DNA of 64,000 nucleotides from Acanthosoma haemorrhoidale (Eukaryota; Arthropoda; Insecta; Hemiptera; Acanthosomatidae). This document shows positions 1 to 13,699 of the stretch, in pieces; position 1 is the stretch's first letter; each line of letters begins with the position of its first letter. A model generated the notes under the pieces. The model was not told the DNA's origin. It ran no database searches and was given only the letters and a program-made list of their open reading frames with translations. A program made the translations under genes and the position numbers. Location of the stretch: NCBI GenBank assembly GCA_930367205.1, contig OV884011.1, forward strand, positions 85,917,474-85,981,473, in the 5' to 3' direction.

Positions 1-69
1 ACCTGAGTATCCCCCAAGTGGTGAGGTGACGCCCGCCGCGGGCTGGGATCACTACAACCTCTTAGCCGC

Positions 70-325
70 CGTCCGGCGAGCGCCCAGAAAGAGATAAGGC
101 GGGTGGACCAATGGTCTTTCACCCTGGCCGCCGACCTAGTCGGCAGGGCAGCCTAATTCGCTGTGATCTGACTCCATAAGATCTTTTGAAGGTGTGTGTG
201 CCCCGACAAAGGACTGTGTTCAGGAGAAGAGGTACAGGGTAGGTTTATAGGTAGTTTATGTGCTCTTGGAATGACCACGAATTCACACTCGGTGTCTAAG
301 GGTAGGCACAACACACCTGAAACAT
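70..325. repeat. Dispersed repeat, copy A
   Basis: This stretch aligns by eye with 50480-50710 over about 240 bases, with small gaps. Shared landmarks in the same order are AGAGATAA, a GGTCTTT block, CTAGTCGG versus TTAGTCGG, AAGATCTT, GTTCA.GAGAAGA, TAGTAGTTTA-like text, GAATTCACACT and TAAGGGTAGGCA. It is more GC-rich than its surroundings. No coding potential is convincing in either copy. The 5' end may continue to base 1, but the similarity becomes unclear there. The family is not recognised. Confidence 0.6.
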
Positions 326-3300
326 TTTTTTTTTTACAGACCAGTGTTATTATTCAAATGGCTGGTTTTATTTTGGCTTCATTTGGACATCAAATAGAAC
401 TACCGTACAAAACATTACTCCTCTAAAACATAGATGGGTTGAGTTAAGGTTTCGTAATTTCAGTACCAATAAACGAAAACACGAATTTCATCCGGTTAAA
501 CAGGACGTCGACATATTTAATATGATATCCTACTCAGAAGGACAGTACTTTTTTTTCCGACTTATAGCCATGTTTTATGGAAATTCTTCCTTATATCAAA
601 TGGGACTTCACGTAAAAGTCCATTTCTCTTACTTGAACAAGGGGCATATCAGATAGTCCCTGAGCAAGTTTCGTTGCTTCTCTTCAGCTGACAAAGAGAG
701 TTTACAAGAAGTGTACGTTTGAATGTCATAGTAGCTTTTCGTGGAATCTGCGGTATCACCTATGAATAACTTCTGGTACAAATAAAATTAAATATTTTCG
801 GCCAAAAATCCCGACTGATTATTGTGAAACAATCACGAGGGGAAATAGAGGCCATTTTTAGATATATATAAGTATCTAATATAATATAGTAGTTATATAT
901 ATAACTATATAAAAAACTCACGCGTCGAAACCTCTATCGTCGTTTATGTCGTTCATTAATATTTAAACGTACAAAGTAAATACTATTTAATACATAATTG
1001 GTTGATGAAAATTATAGTTAGTAAACAAACTTAAATGGCTGATTGTTTTGCTACATTTGGGCAGGTTAATGTGATGACAGATGATTGAGCAACAAGATAT
1101 GCTGAACGACAATCCAATTAGACACTGTATGACACAGGCTAGGTTATACAATAGAGGTATGGTCCGAAAGCCCATAACTACAACTGAGCTAAGAAGCCAT
1201 ACATACCTCCTCAAACACACCACCCTGTTGTGACTTAGCCCAGCAATTATTTAATGTTACTTCTACTACTTAAAGCCATAGAGCTGCTTCATCGGTGTAA
1301 TCAGCTCTCGTTATCTCGTAGAGTCGCGTAACATGTTTATGTACATGTAGGTAGATAGGGGAGATAAGGGCCAATGCTGTTTGAGCTGTCATCTGTTTGT
1401 TTGTACAGTAAATTTATTGTCGGTTGGCTATATTGTTGTTTTTCCAAGTTATCAAATAGCAACAAGGAGGGGACTAATGTACTGTTAGATTCAAGGATTA
1501 GTGGCCTCTCTATTTCTACCGAGCAAAATTATGCAACATTGGTTAGGACAAAACCTATTCTTCCTAAAAAATACATAAGCGATCGAAATAAAGGTTTTAG
1601 AATGTGTAGGAACGATATCAGTCGGTTCTTTCTACCAAAACGAATTTAATTTTAAACGCTGAACCACTTACTTCATTTACTGAAAAATAAAAATTGAATT
1701 TAAGGAGCTACTTGGTTGCCTCTTGGAAAGACAGAGGTTGTCGTTGGAGTTAGTATGTGACGCTGTGGTTGATGAGCCTACCAACTATAATTTATATTTT
1801 ATTGTGGCTTGGCTGCTTCTTTATTCAAGCTTATTACATATTTATTAACCCCCAAAGAAAAAATTCTAGGGCAAGCTGGGAAACACGCCCCACCCTTTTG
1901 GCGTTTTATTACTATACTTTTATTATAAAAATCAGAAATTTAACCTTAAACAACTTCAAACGAAGAATATTAACCAATTATACTATCCAAATTATGTATT
2001 CATCTTAATTACTACTTAAATAAGCCTACTCGCTACGGAGTACTAATTAAAATCATTACAGAAAATTGCTTTTCATTGATTTTTAGAAATCTTTTATTAA
2101 CAAAATCAAAAATGTTTTACCTGTCTGTAAACCTGCCCTAGCGATTGTGTCCCCTAGAAACATGAATCTGCTTCCAAAATGCTATTTCTCCTTTACAACT
2201 AAATTATGATAGCTCAAAACTTCATCCAAAATACAACACGGGAAATTTATGATTGGCATAATGCCTCCACAGAAAGTAATCATGCAGCATGCAAGATTAT
2301 AAAGAATTCCCTTTCTACACACTACAATATTATTCTGAAAATCTGTAATTTTATAATAATATTAACTTATAATTTATAGAGACATGTTTCAAAAACAAAT
2401 AATATATTTACTAACAGCAAGATATTTAAAAAAGAAAACAATCTATTAAAAAAACGTAAGATATGCAGATAATAAATACAATCTAGCAGCATTTATGTAC
2501 TTTATAATGAATGATATTATTTGCTTAACCTAGGCCTTAAATAATGGTAAATTTAAATAAACCTTTTTTTCTAACTGTCAAAGACAGATAATTATGCCTA
2601 CACAGCTTAATTTTGAACCTTATTGAATAAATAATTACGAAAGATAAAAGACAATTCGTCTGAATTTAAAGTTTTCTAAGTTTTGTTTTTTGCAAATCTA
2701 TAATATAATTCGTAGACTGTTAACGTCAAGAAAGGTAATCGCGACTTTTAAATGATAACTGTTATCAGATGAAATTTCCATATTTTTCTTTCAACACATT
2801 TTATCAAAAGATCCGATATTAATATCTACATTTTCAAATTTTTTCAAGACAAAATACTCTTCCTTTAGATTATACGAATGATTTAGTTATCTGTTTTGGT
2901 TATTATTTCAAATAAAAAAATTGTTCTAAAGCTTACATCAGAAAATAAATTATGAAACGCTTGAACCGTGCACTTGAACTTTGTTCAATTAACCTTGAAA
3001 AACTAGTTAGGCTGCGAGTTCACAATGAAGAAACGTGAAAACCATACACTTAGAAATTGGCTATATCCAACTGTAGTTATCTACGCTCAATGTATACTGT
3101 AGTTTCTACCCGAAACTTATTTTTAGTAGAAATCGAAATATCATTCAAACCTCGTTGTTACGTTTTTTTCAGTTCCGGTACAAACCGTCAAGTTTGCAGT
3201 TACTGATGATTCTATACTACTAAAATAGCGATTTTAAGATGAAAAGCCAGTGAACGTGGGTAAAGATACTATGATGGCAATATTTATTATTTTTTAAAAA

Positions 3301-6300
3301 CATAACGACCGCAAAAAACAAAACTTCTTCTTTCTATGGCTTTTTTAAGTCGTGTAACTTTACGACTTACCTCAAATACTTCGCGTATGTCTTTGTCTTT
3401 CTTATGTCTGTGTCTAATAATAGATGTTAAATTATAATTTATTTGTTTTACAAGTCCTTCTCCAAAAAAAGTAAAGCCTAACCCTCACCATTAAAAAATG
3501 TCCGAATCTGACCTGTAGAACCAGGTTGCCCAGTCACATAGGAACGTTACATGTTCTAGGTAGAAATTGTTGCAGAAAATATTAAAATTAAATACGTGGT
3601 TTTTGTTACTAATGATCGTCAGAAACAGACGAAACCTAATAGCAACAGTCGTGAACAACACCTGCATACGACCACTCCACCGTGACGACTTCGTACTGGC
3701 CACGAATCGCTCAGCATTGAAGTAGCTTTTTTTCTGTCCTTATAGTATTTAGGTCCTTTTGCCATCTGGGAGAGCAAATCTTGTATCGTGACTGGACCGA
3801 AGCCATACACTTATCATTCCCACTATGGCTAGAAAACGGTAGTGATCTATAGATAACAAACTAAAACAAATGCTGAAATGATTTTGAAACTGATTATCAA
3901 AATACGTACCTACATAAATCATCTGTTTGCCTTTAGTATTGATTTATCAGCCTGGGGTTATGTACTTTTCCATTAGACAACAATTATTGACGTCCTTATC
4001 ACAATCTTATCACCAAAATAAACGACAGAAATAAAATCAGGACGCCACGTCACATCTTCCGACATCGAACATGTAATGAGTCAAAAGATAAATATCTTCG
4101 AAAATCGATTTTGGAAAGATAGAAAGCTATTTATTTGTTTTCTTGAAGGTTAAATATAATCAATTACATACTACGAGTATACAATGTTTTTTTATTGAAC
4201 TGTAATCGGGTTTATGTTAATTAATTGTTGTTTTTGCTGATTGGTTTGTCTAATGAAAAAAAAAAGGCGGGCATTCCAATCAGGAGCCATTTAAATGAAA
4301 GTGAAATGCCATCCAGACAAGAAGAAACTGCTTGAGATTGGGGATTTTTGAGAAGATAGAGAGAGGAATAATTCCATACATGAGATACTGGCAGTGAACC
4401 ATACCATTATGAAAATTAAGTGAGACGACTCCTATAGCTTATTCGTGTCTAAATATAGGCAATAATCTCAATACAAAAAAATAGGAATAACTAAAAATTA
4501 TGCAGCGAAGAAAATGGTTGTATATGGACTTACAGAGGAATAACGACAGTACAAGAAACTCCAAGATTAAAATAATACTATCATAGTAGTGTGGAGGGGA
4601 GACCTTCCTGTTTGTGGATAAACCTGGTAAGTGGAATAAAATCTACTTTCTATTCAGTTATTTAAGAATAAGATGTAATGCCAACCAAGCATTACTATAT
4701 GACTTAGTAACTTGCTCCAACAATTATTTGAATTTAAATAATACATTTTAAACAATCATTAAAACTACAAGTTTTCGAAAATTTTAATTATTAACAACAA
4801 CTTTATTATGATAAAATTACAATCTGCCTCATTGGGCAATAAGTAATTGTTATAAATAATCTCATTCATGCCATATTTACAATTTTCATTCATACAGTAT
4901 TTATGAAACAGCCCAGAGGCCTCCCAAGTCCACATGGTTGTCACCTCCCTCGCGTGCGAAAGAGGAAGCGGAGTCTTGAAAAGTCCTCCACGCTCCTCCG
5001 TCAGCCGCGTCACTGGATAAAAGCCAGTGGAGGCTGACCAAGAGCGCGCGAGTTTCAAAAATTTCATAATTATTAAACTAACCAAACTACACCCAATCCC
5101 CCAAACTCCCACAAGAGTGTCACTCAACTCAACAAACTACTTTACGATATGTTGATGGATGAATATAGACACACTACAGATCATTCCATCATAAGGCAAA
5201 TCTCTAGAAACCCCCCCCCCCTATTAGTGCCAATCAAGTAGGGCACATTTCCCCCACATATAACAACCAAAGGGGATAGCCAATAACTGCAATATCTGCG
5301 ATATAGTATTCATAGACGATAAGGTAACGCACGAGAAGCAGATGAGTTCTAGAGAGCGAGCAGACGTAATCGTCATAGAACTAGGAAGATAGACCACGGC
5401 GTGGCTCGGTATCTGCCTCGAGTAAACAATAGCAGCGCCCTCTTGTTTTGACTAGAGGCGACCCCAATAGTTCTTTAACAATTGACTTTTTCACAATACA
5501 GTTAATGGCCTATCAGCTTTAGGTGCTTTGTTTGTAATACAAACGTACTAGATCTAATGCAGCCAGCAGGAATAAGAGTATTTGAAAAAAATATGTGTAA
5601 TCGATATGTATATGATTATGTAATAATAATAAATAAATTCTATATAATAAATAATAATAAACAGTTCTGCCCCTCCCTAGTGTCATTAGATTGGATTCCT
5701 ACTTCCGATTTTTGGTTTCGTCAATCATTTTGTCTTACATTCTACTATAGTGTCTCCAAATGTGGTGTATCGTTGTTGTATAATCAGCAACGGTGATCAT
5801 GTGGAAATTGCCATCCAATTTCAGGGCCATCGTCAGGAAGCTGTATTTTATTGCACAGGACCACCGCTTCACTTGCAGATAACTTAATAAATCCTTTCAT
5901 AAATACCTATATTTACCAGTTTCTCTTCATGGATATCGTTTTAAGTTAGCCTCCCGGTCACTGCGAGGCGATAATAATTGCCACTGAAATGGGATATGTT
6001 TTTCGTCGAGCAGTTGGTCTGACATTCATTTTTAGTCGTATCACTTGATTCGCCAACGATTCTTCCGGGTGTAAATGTACAATTTACCTACTTCTGACTG
6101 CTCGCGAGATGAAGGTTGTACTCCACAGATTCTCGTCGATCACCAACGTTTGTAGGTTCTTCTAAAGTAAGTACTGCAATTCCCTATAGTATACACAATA
6201 TACTAGACAGGGTGCAATGCGACATATCTAGGCACTTATTAAGCTTAGGTGCCCCCAATCCGTCCATGTATAACCATTGTCTATAGCTAATATCAGAATA

Positions 6301-9300
6301 TTTCGGGTCCGATGTTTACACTCAGAATCAGATTTTCACTTATCCACTCCCTTGCGTTACAATTACTGGAGGATCGATGCCAGCAATTCGTTTGTCTGGG
6401 GCCACTGATCTCCTGTTTCTTTCTTACGCCTATATGGATCGAGCGTCAGTTGCCACGCCATCTAACTATTTCAATTCCCCTTCTAGGTAACCAACCATAA
6501 TGGTTCACTGTCTATTGGTTGTCCTTCCATAACTTCCTTAGAATCTCGATCTTCACCTAACCCACAGACTTATCCTGACTATTTAAACTGGCATTGTCCT
6601 TCCAACCGCACAAACTTTGTTCTACTTAAATTCTTACCTTCGTAACTATTATTCGCCGGGTATGTTTGTTCAGGGTTAACCATCTGTCTGAAATCATCAG
6701 ACATCAGGGTTGGTAGGTACGGATAAATATATAGGTATAACAGTATCCTCCTTCCCTATAATTATTATAGCCGGGTTGTTTACTTAATTACGTTTACAAT
6801 CTAGTCGTGTAAGATGGATTCGTCTGAGAATCTATAATTATCTGTAAATTTAAAGGGGCTTTGAAAGAAAAAAAAAAAAAGTCGTGTAAGACATTTTGAC
6901 AAAAGCATGAGCTTTGACGGAGTTTCATTTCTGTTACTAGGTTCTTTTTAGCAGGTTGTGAATGTTAAAATAAATGCGCCTACTTTTATCTTCCCACCTC
7001 AAGTATATTTATATATATGCAAGAGGGCTTTCGGCGTTCCACGCTACCATTACCAAGTAAACTTGAGCAGTGTATGACAATTAGCCCCAAACAACATATG
7101 CCTACTGAGCGTATTAACAGTTTTATCAATCGATTTAATTGAAATTCAAATGAACAAAGAATTTAAACAATAATTAATCACATCATCTAAATGATTCAAG
7201 AGGTAGGTAAACATTGAAGAAACAATCATAATTAAACGTAATTAAAATATAACGAAAATATTAATGATGATTTCAAGGAGTAAATGAAAAAACAAGTGAC
7301 ATATTTGGAAATTACTGCATTGTTAATTAAAACAAACGTCATGGGAGCACTTTAAAATATGAGTAGATTTTTCTCCTTGATCACATCACAGATGATTTGC
7401 AGTATAAATGTATGTATAGTGTATGCTCATTTCTATGTTTTGTAAAGTTAGTTACCTTTTCGGGTACAATGATGATTTGGTAGCTATAGCTACTTTTCAA
7501 AACGTAAAGCCTTTTACATTTTAATGTTCACCGTGATCATAAACCATTTTAATCTAGATGCAGAATGATAACACAAACAGATCCTGAAAATATAACCACC
7601 ATAATAGAACATCCCTCTGTGTAAACTTCTTGTAATAAATCATAGAGAGGTCGGCAGATATAGACAAGTAACATCGAGGGTACGGCAATAAAACCTAGGG
7701 TAGGCCTCACCGCCCCTTAGAATAGACCTTCAGTCACTTCCGGCGGTCATAAAATCATGCTAGGAACAGCTTAGTCACGTAACTTGGTAGGTGTTACATC
7801 ATAAAACACACCCTTTTGGACCAACGGGATAATAAAACAGACCACCTGCACACAGGCTCCGCCTCCCGGCAGGGAGGGGCACGGGTACTTACATCAGTAA
7901 GTTTTCGCCCTCACTCTACACTCTGTTTCCTAGTCTCCTGAGCCACACTACTTGTAAATTTACACCAGGGCCACTTGGCCCTGGTAGGCTCACTCTTCAC
8001 TCTTCTCCAGTCTCTGCATCTCGAAAGTCGCGATCCTCCCGGGCCCCGGAAGTAAGCCCACTCAGCCTTCCGCTAATCTACTCTCGCTATGCCACACCTC
8101 TACGACGGCACTTTGCCTCACAGCCTCTAGCAGACCTCTGACGACTTGTACCTATTACGCTGCCGATCTCTCGCTCGAACTCTGAAAACTGGTCTTATTC
8201 TTTATGAACCTCTGAACCTCATCCTGAACACAGTGTCTTGTCGGGACACATTCCTATCAATAAAATGGAGTCAGATATTAACGCCTACATGGAACATGGT
8301 CCATGTTATTAACTACAACAATCCGCACTTGTCACCAGGGCTAGAGTGATCAGGCACTCCCCTAGTGACGCTCTCCGACAATTGTTCACCTTTTCCAACA
8401 CAAGTAATTACGTTTCAAATTTATTGATTAACAAATGGCCCGTAATGAGTTTTTATGTAACTATTGTTATTTTTAGCTTCATTCAACTACCGTATACTTC
8501 CAACTTCCAGGAAAAAATCAATATCTCCAAGTCTAACTGTGGCTGCGCACAAACTGCGAACTTTATAAACAAAATATATATATATAGTTACAATGAAATT
8601 CTGGAATTATATAATGCAGTAAATTCGCCAAAACAGTACAGATTATCCATCAGGAGGACAAGACCCTTTAAGTTAGTACCCTAACTAACAAGACGAGGAA
8701 AACCCCTTAAATTAATAACCCTTCATTATTTTCTGGTTGCATAAAATTCATAGTTTCCTCTATGTTTGTACTCTTAATCAATTACCTTACAAGACTGTTG
8801 ATAACCTAAATAAAAAAAAACAAAGAAAAACAATGACTACCATGGAAGTAAGGAATGCGCTAAAAGAAGGCTTAGAGCCATATAAGATTGTGGAGCATGA
8901 GATGGCGATTCGCTTGATGGAGAACGGATAAACAACATAAGGAGGAAGGTCAAGGTTTTTGGGCTCGATAGAAACTCCGTTTCACCAAGGCGGTTCTTAC
9001 AGGGGTTATAAATTATCTTGCTGCCGCTATTTCACTTTAAATGAAATTATGTGATATATAGGCAACAAAGGCTGATATGATTATGGGCAAATGCGTACAG
9101 CTAATGTTACACATGCTACAAGGGAATGCAGAGATTTATCGAAAAGTAACAATGGCAAGGATTGTTGAGATCAACTAAACTGGCTCATGAAAGTATAGCA
9201 TGGACATCAATATTCACTAGTGACCGATTACATTTTATAACCTTAGTCAGTGTAGGTCGAAAGTCGTAGGCACCATCAGCCGTAGACTAGGGACTTGACG

Positions 9301-11639
9301 AACGGTCGTTATTTCTATCACCTTTCTTTTTTCTAATTTCTATTACATTTCTTTCCTAATTCTATTTCTCTACTTTGTTTTTCTACTAACGTACTTTAAA
9401 GGCTAAAACAAAATGTATTATGTTGTTTGAATTAATTACGTTTAATTTGAGGATGTCTAAAAAAAAAAAACTGAGATGCCCGGGCAACGGAAAGTATACG
9501 GAAAAAAAATGTTGACACTATGAATATTTGTGACGTGATTTCAACATTAAAGGATCCGTCACGGTTTGAGGGTTATTCAGGCTGGGAGTGACTGACTTAG
9601 TGAGTACATTTACACCGCACATACGTAGCCAAGTCGATTTGAATTATTTGTTTACCTCACCGCAGCCATGACTTTGGACTGCGTTCATTAAATTTGGGCC
9701 TATAACATATTTGCTAATTTTACATTATTTTCTCAAAGAAATATACGTTTACGAATGATTCAGTTCCTTTTGCGAATTGTTCCTCATTCTCGTCAAATAT
9801 TTACAAATCTAAGATTAAACGAGGATTTCGCGTTTCAATGACATTCTGTTGATTTGTTTAGTTCAAGGTTGACGTTATTAAGGTATATTGACGATAACTA
9901 GCAAATAAATACTAACCATCTAAGTACTATTTTTTTATTCAACATTCGCTAAAATGACTAGTTGATGGCGACAATGACTATTCATAGTCAACTTTCCCAG
10001 AATTATCGTTCGGAATTTTTCGCAATAGAGAGGCCGGGGCCTCGAGGGCAAGAAAAAAAAGGTTATCCGTTGACAATTTGTGCATATTTTCAATTAATGG
10101 TTAAAAAAAAAAAGAAAATGATGGTTTGAAGACAACGAGTCTTGGACTGCATCCTAAATGCCTACTAAATATTTTAAATTATCAATGTTACGAATAATTT
10201 AAGAAAATTTAGGTATAAAACCCATTTTCAAAAATATCTTTTTCCGGCGTTGTAAACGTATTTTCTGAGCATTTTTTTTTTTTTTTTTTTTTTTTATAAA
10301 ATTAGTTATAAGAGTAGGATTGCCACAAACATACTCTTACTTGTCTTTAGGCCTATTTTTCTAACTTCAAAATCTAAGAGAAGCTTTTTTATAACAAAAC
10401 TGAAACATGTAGTTACGTAATTTTGAAGTAGGGTAAATCACTTACTGCGCTCAGAGGATACATTGCTTACATTATTTGCGAGAACTAGCCAATAATAATT
10501 CATATTGGAAAGGTTTGCATGGCAGAGCCCCGACTAAATATTGAAGAAGTCCAATTTTGAGTCCTAACCCTGCCAGTATATTCTTTTTTGGCAAATTACA
10601 ATTATTGATGATGAAACGTTCATTGTTTATGTATGATTGTTAAAAATACAAACAAACCATAAAAATAAAAGTAGGTCACTCCTTAATCAAGAGATTGAAT
10701 TATTTACACTGTCAAGGATCGTCTAAAAATACCCAAGAAGGCCTAAATAGTATTATTGTCCAATCTTCTTAGTATATGCCCGTCCCATCTTGACGTTAGC
10801 GCTTATACTTCAGCAAGACCAATAATGTCTGCATTTGTGTCCTATAGCATGCATATTATTAATAAAAAAATTACTTTATTTAGAAACATTAGGCCACGGA
10901 AATGGATGGCATTAATTTAAGAACCTACGATCTCCAGGGTAGCAAGTCAACCTCATTAATAATCATTAAAAGTTTACTATAGTTTTTATACATTCAGCTA
11001 ATCATAAACAAAAGTTATAAAGCTTGCAGCAGGATAAAGATGGAAGATAAGTTCAGCAATTTGTATGTATCAAGGCAAGCAGTTTACTTATAGCTATCAA
11101 AGCCAGAATAGAGCCAACAGAACAATAATACAATAGATCTGTGTATTTATTTTGCTACAGGATAAACTCATTTTATATTATAATAGCATTTTTGTTGTTT
11201 TACAGAGTAAATGTTTTGAGACAACTGGTCTTTACTTCTATCCTTCAATCTATTCGTGAATATTGGTGAAGAAAATATTTTAGAATTGGAATTAACTAAT
11301 GATGGGAAGATCAATTGAAAAAGTTTTCTGATTTTAAATAGGCAAACAAGATGCCTAAAAAGTTTTTTTTTTGTTTTATGAAGGCCTTGGACTGTACCAT
11401 TGACTTCTTATCTAAATTTCAAATGCACAACTCTCAAAGATTTTTAAAATTCAAATTTTTTTTCACCTATCCAGCTTCAAGGTAAAAAACAAAAACAATG
11501 AAAAAAATAGCAATAAAATACTATTACCCGAGGGTCAAAGTCATGTGAAAAACTATCACTAAAGAAGAGACTCAACTTCGCTCTAGATAACGATAATCAG
11601 GCTTGGGTTAGTTACGTTGTTCACATAATGTATTTTTTG
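326..11639. other. AT-rich stretch with no recognisable gene
   Basis: Only short open frames (at most 120 codons) occur, none with a recognisable motif or flanking splice signals. Visible structure is minor: an AT palindrome near 882-912, a C run at 5211-5221, a more GC-rich patch at 7640-8350 and a long T run near 10270-10296. Decayed transposon sequence is likely in the GC-richer patches but could not be assigned. Confidence 0.5.
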
Positions 11640-11938
11640 CCTAATAAACGGTTCTAATTACATCAGTATTTGATGTGCTAAGGGGAAAATCGTTCGTAAA
11701 CGTTGGTATAGAGTTGCTGTGAGGATTGGACCAACAAGGGGAGGCTACGGTCCTGAGGTCCCTGATTTCGGTGAAACTGTTATTGACAATAATATGTCGA
11801 AAAATATATACCACATGACTGTAAGTTTTTGCCAATGTGCCCTATGACTCTAGAAAAAAATTTAAGTTTAAAACCTGAACCCAGAACCTTCATACCATGA
11901 AGCAGTTATGTTAACCATTAAATGATGGCTCCACCCAA
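11640..11938 (-). repeat. Probable tRNA-derived SINE
   Basis: Read on the minus strand from 11938, the sequence begins like a decayed tRNA. An A-box-like segment with TTTAATGGTTAAC is followed by a small stem (CTTCA/TGAAG, near 11893-11905) and then a B-box-like GGGTTCAGG at about 11874-11883. The spacing fits a tRNA head. The stretch down to 11640 could be the SINE body, and its open frame carries no recognised motif. It is too decayed for a working tRNA: the anticodon loop is short and the acceptor stem does not pair. The 3' limit is a guess. Confidence 0.4.
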
Positions 11939-12272
11939 TACTTGTAATATTTTCTTGTAACACTATTATTACGTAAAAAAATGTCTTATTATCTTTATCC
12001 AATAAATGGATGTTCCTTCTTAAATAATAGGTGATTTATAATAACAGCTACATTTTGTAATGTCTATTAACTTGGTATTTTTTTGAGAGGTGTAATGATG
12101 CTTCTAAATATATATTAATGTTTAAACATCTTTATTATTGTTATTATTTAGAAATTTTATGATAGAAAATGGGATCAAATAATTTTGTCATTAGAAATTT
12201 TTTTATTAATAAAATCTTAATAAACACACAATTTCAAAAATAACTTTTTTACAAACAATATTGACATCTCAC

Positions 12273-13165
12273 CAATATCTATCAACTGACATTTATCTAG
12301 TGTGGCTGTGAAATAAGCTGTTACTGCTAGTATTAACCACAAGGAGCAGCACAAAGCATACCCCCAAACTGAACATTCCATGGGTTGAGAATGTTCTGAG
12401 ATAAAAAGAATACACATCGCTTACAGCATTGTTATTCTCAACGGCTCAATTCTAGCTTTATATTGAAATATCCATATGTTATCAATACAAACAAAGAATT
12501 GCAATGCAGCCATGACCATTAATCCTTCACCTCTTCTTTTCAAGGGATTATTAAAGAGAATACCTCTTTTACATAACAATAAAATATTTATTATAGTATA
12601 ATCCCTTCGATCTCCTAAACAGTTGCATGTTAACAAACACAAAAACCTATACAATGGAGCAGTAGTCACTCAAAATTTAGGAAAAATTCGAGTATTTTTT
12701 TACAAGTTGTTTATTTTGACCAAATCATTTAGTTAAATTTTAGTGAGAACATGGACAGATAAAGAAAGAATAAATTGGAAATTTAAAAATTACTAGTTAC
12801 TTAGTAAAAAAACAAACTACTAAAAGAAAAAATTAATTAAGGGATTCAAAAACTGGAATACTTATTCATTACCAAGGCATCATCACAGTTATTTGTATTT
12901 TTACTATAATGGATTTAAACAGGATGACGAATTTGAATCATTTTTAATAATAAAAAATTGATTTGTATCTCAAGACTTATAACAAATTTGTTAATGGAAC
13001 TTAAAACATTTTTACTATAACTACAATACTCTAAAATAAGTTAAATGTCATTATTATAAGTTAAATGGAGGCTAGATAGTTAATAAGTATCAAACTGTGA
13101 ATCAGTAGGTTATCAACTTCCTGTAATGTTGAATTTATTAGGAATTTACTCTGAAATTAAATCTG

Positions 13166-13198
<33 letters not shown>

Positions 13199-13368
13199 AT
13201 AATAATAAATCCCAGGTGAGAATAGACCCCACATCACCTTTTAATCTTTAAAAAATATTGACAAACAACATCTTAAAAACATGTATACATTAAAAACATA
13301 ATTAGAAATTTTATTTTCAGAATCTAAAACTTACCATCTTGAGCTAATGATGTCCCAGCTCCATTCAT
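12273..13368 (-). CDS. Unrecognised small membrane protein (first two coding exons, partial)
   Basis: Two minus-strand exons join in frame. Exon A is 13335-13398, with a good acceptor (TTTCACAG) on its right and donor GTAAGT on its left; its ATG at 13368-13366 starts MNGAGTSLAQD. Exon B is 12273-12395, with acceptor TTCTTTTTATCTCAG and donor GTGAGA. The 34 and 123 coding bases keep phase 1. The 52 residues contain a Cys-rich hydrophobic segment (around SVWGYALCCSLWLILAVTAY) that should span the membrane once, followed by FTATLDKCQLIDI. I do not recognise the family. A possible 5' UTR exon lies at 15664-15760, with donor GTGAGA. The next coding exon was not found with confidence. A weak candidate at about 10445-10535 fits the phase and would end the protein after about 19 residues. 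Intact splice sites and an open reading frame across both exons argue for a real host gene. Confidence 0.45.
13166..13210. repeat. (AAT)n microsatellite
   Basis: A run of AAT trinucleotides with AAAT interruptions covers about 45 bases. It lies in the intron between the two exons of the membrane-protein gene (exons at 12273-12395 and 13335-13398). Confidence 0.9.
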
Positions 13369-13599
13369 ACTGCTCTCCGTTCCTCCTCTTCCCCCGTCCT
13401 GTGAAATATTGCTTTAACTCAATTTGAAAACACACTGGGGTCATATCTATTAGAAAACTATTGGAATATAACTAAATATTTATCAACTTGGTTCTCAATG
13501 AACTCTATTTGACTGCGAAGTGTATGTGAATGAATTATTATCACCAATGACAGTTTGCATCTTTGAATAAATAACATAATAACAGCTATTTTCAGTTTG

Positions 13600-13690
13600 G
13601 GCATACTTGGCTGAGTGGGCATGATTTTATGCTGCCAAAGAATAACACAGGTTTCTGGTTTTGAAAACCCAACCCTTGAACCCTGAAATT
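13600..13690 (+). repeat. tRNA-like segment (SINE head or pseudo-tRNA)
   Basis: TGGCTGAGTGGG at 13608-13619 matches the RNA polymerase III A-box consensus. A B-box-like GGTTTTGAAAACC follows at 13657-13669, about 40 bases later as in a tRNA. No acceptor stem or clean anticodon arm can be drawn. A decayed SINE head is therefore more likely than a tRNA gene. Confidence 0.3.
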
Positions 13691-13699
13691 AGGGTTTGT

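Noticed and set aside
4765..5127. 120-codon minus-strand open frame
   Set aside because: No recognisable motif, and the second half is AT-driven (III, KLLLII). No splice sites or homologous pattern support it.
8146..8931. Series of plus-strand open frames (67, 112 and 64 codons)
   Set aside because: No motifs and no exon-like boundaries; composition follows the surrounding sequence.
10445..10535. Candidate third exon of the membrane-protein gene
   Set aside because: The phase fits and a stop follows after 19 codons, but the acceptor (AATATTTAG) is weak and such an open stretch is likely by chance.
11866..11938. Functional tRNA gene
   Set aside because: No paired acceptor stem and a shortened anticodon loop; a decayed SINE head is the simpler reading.
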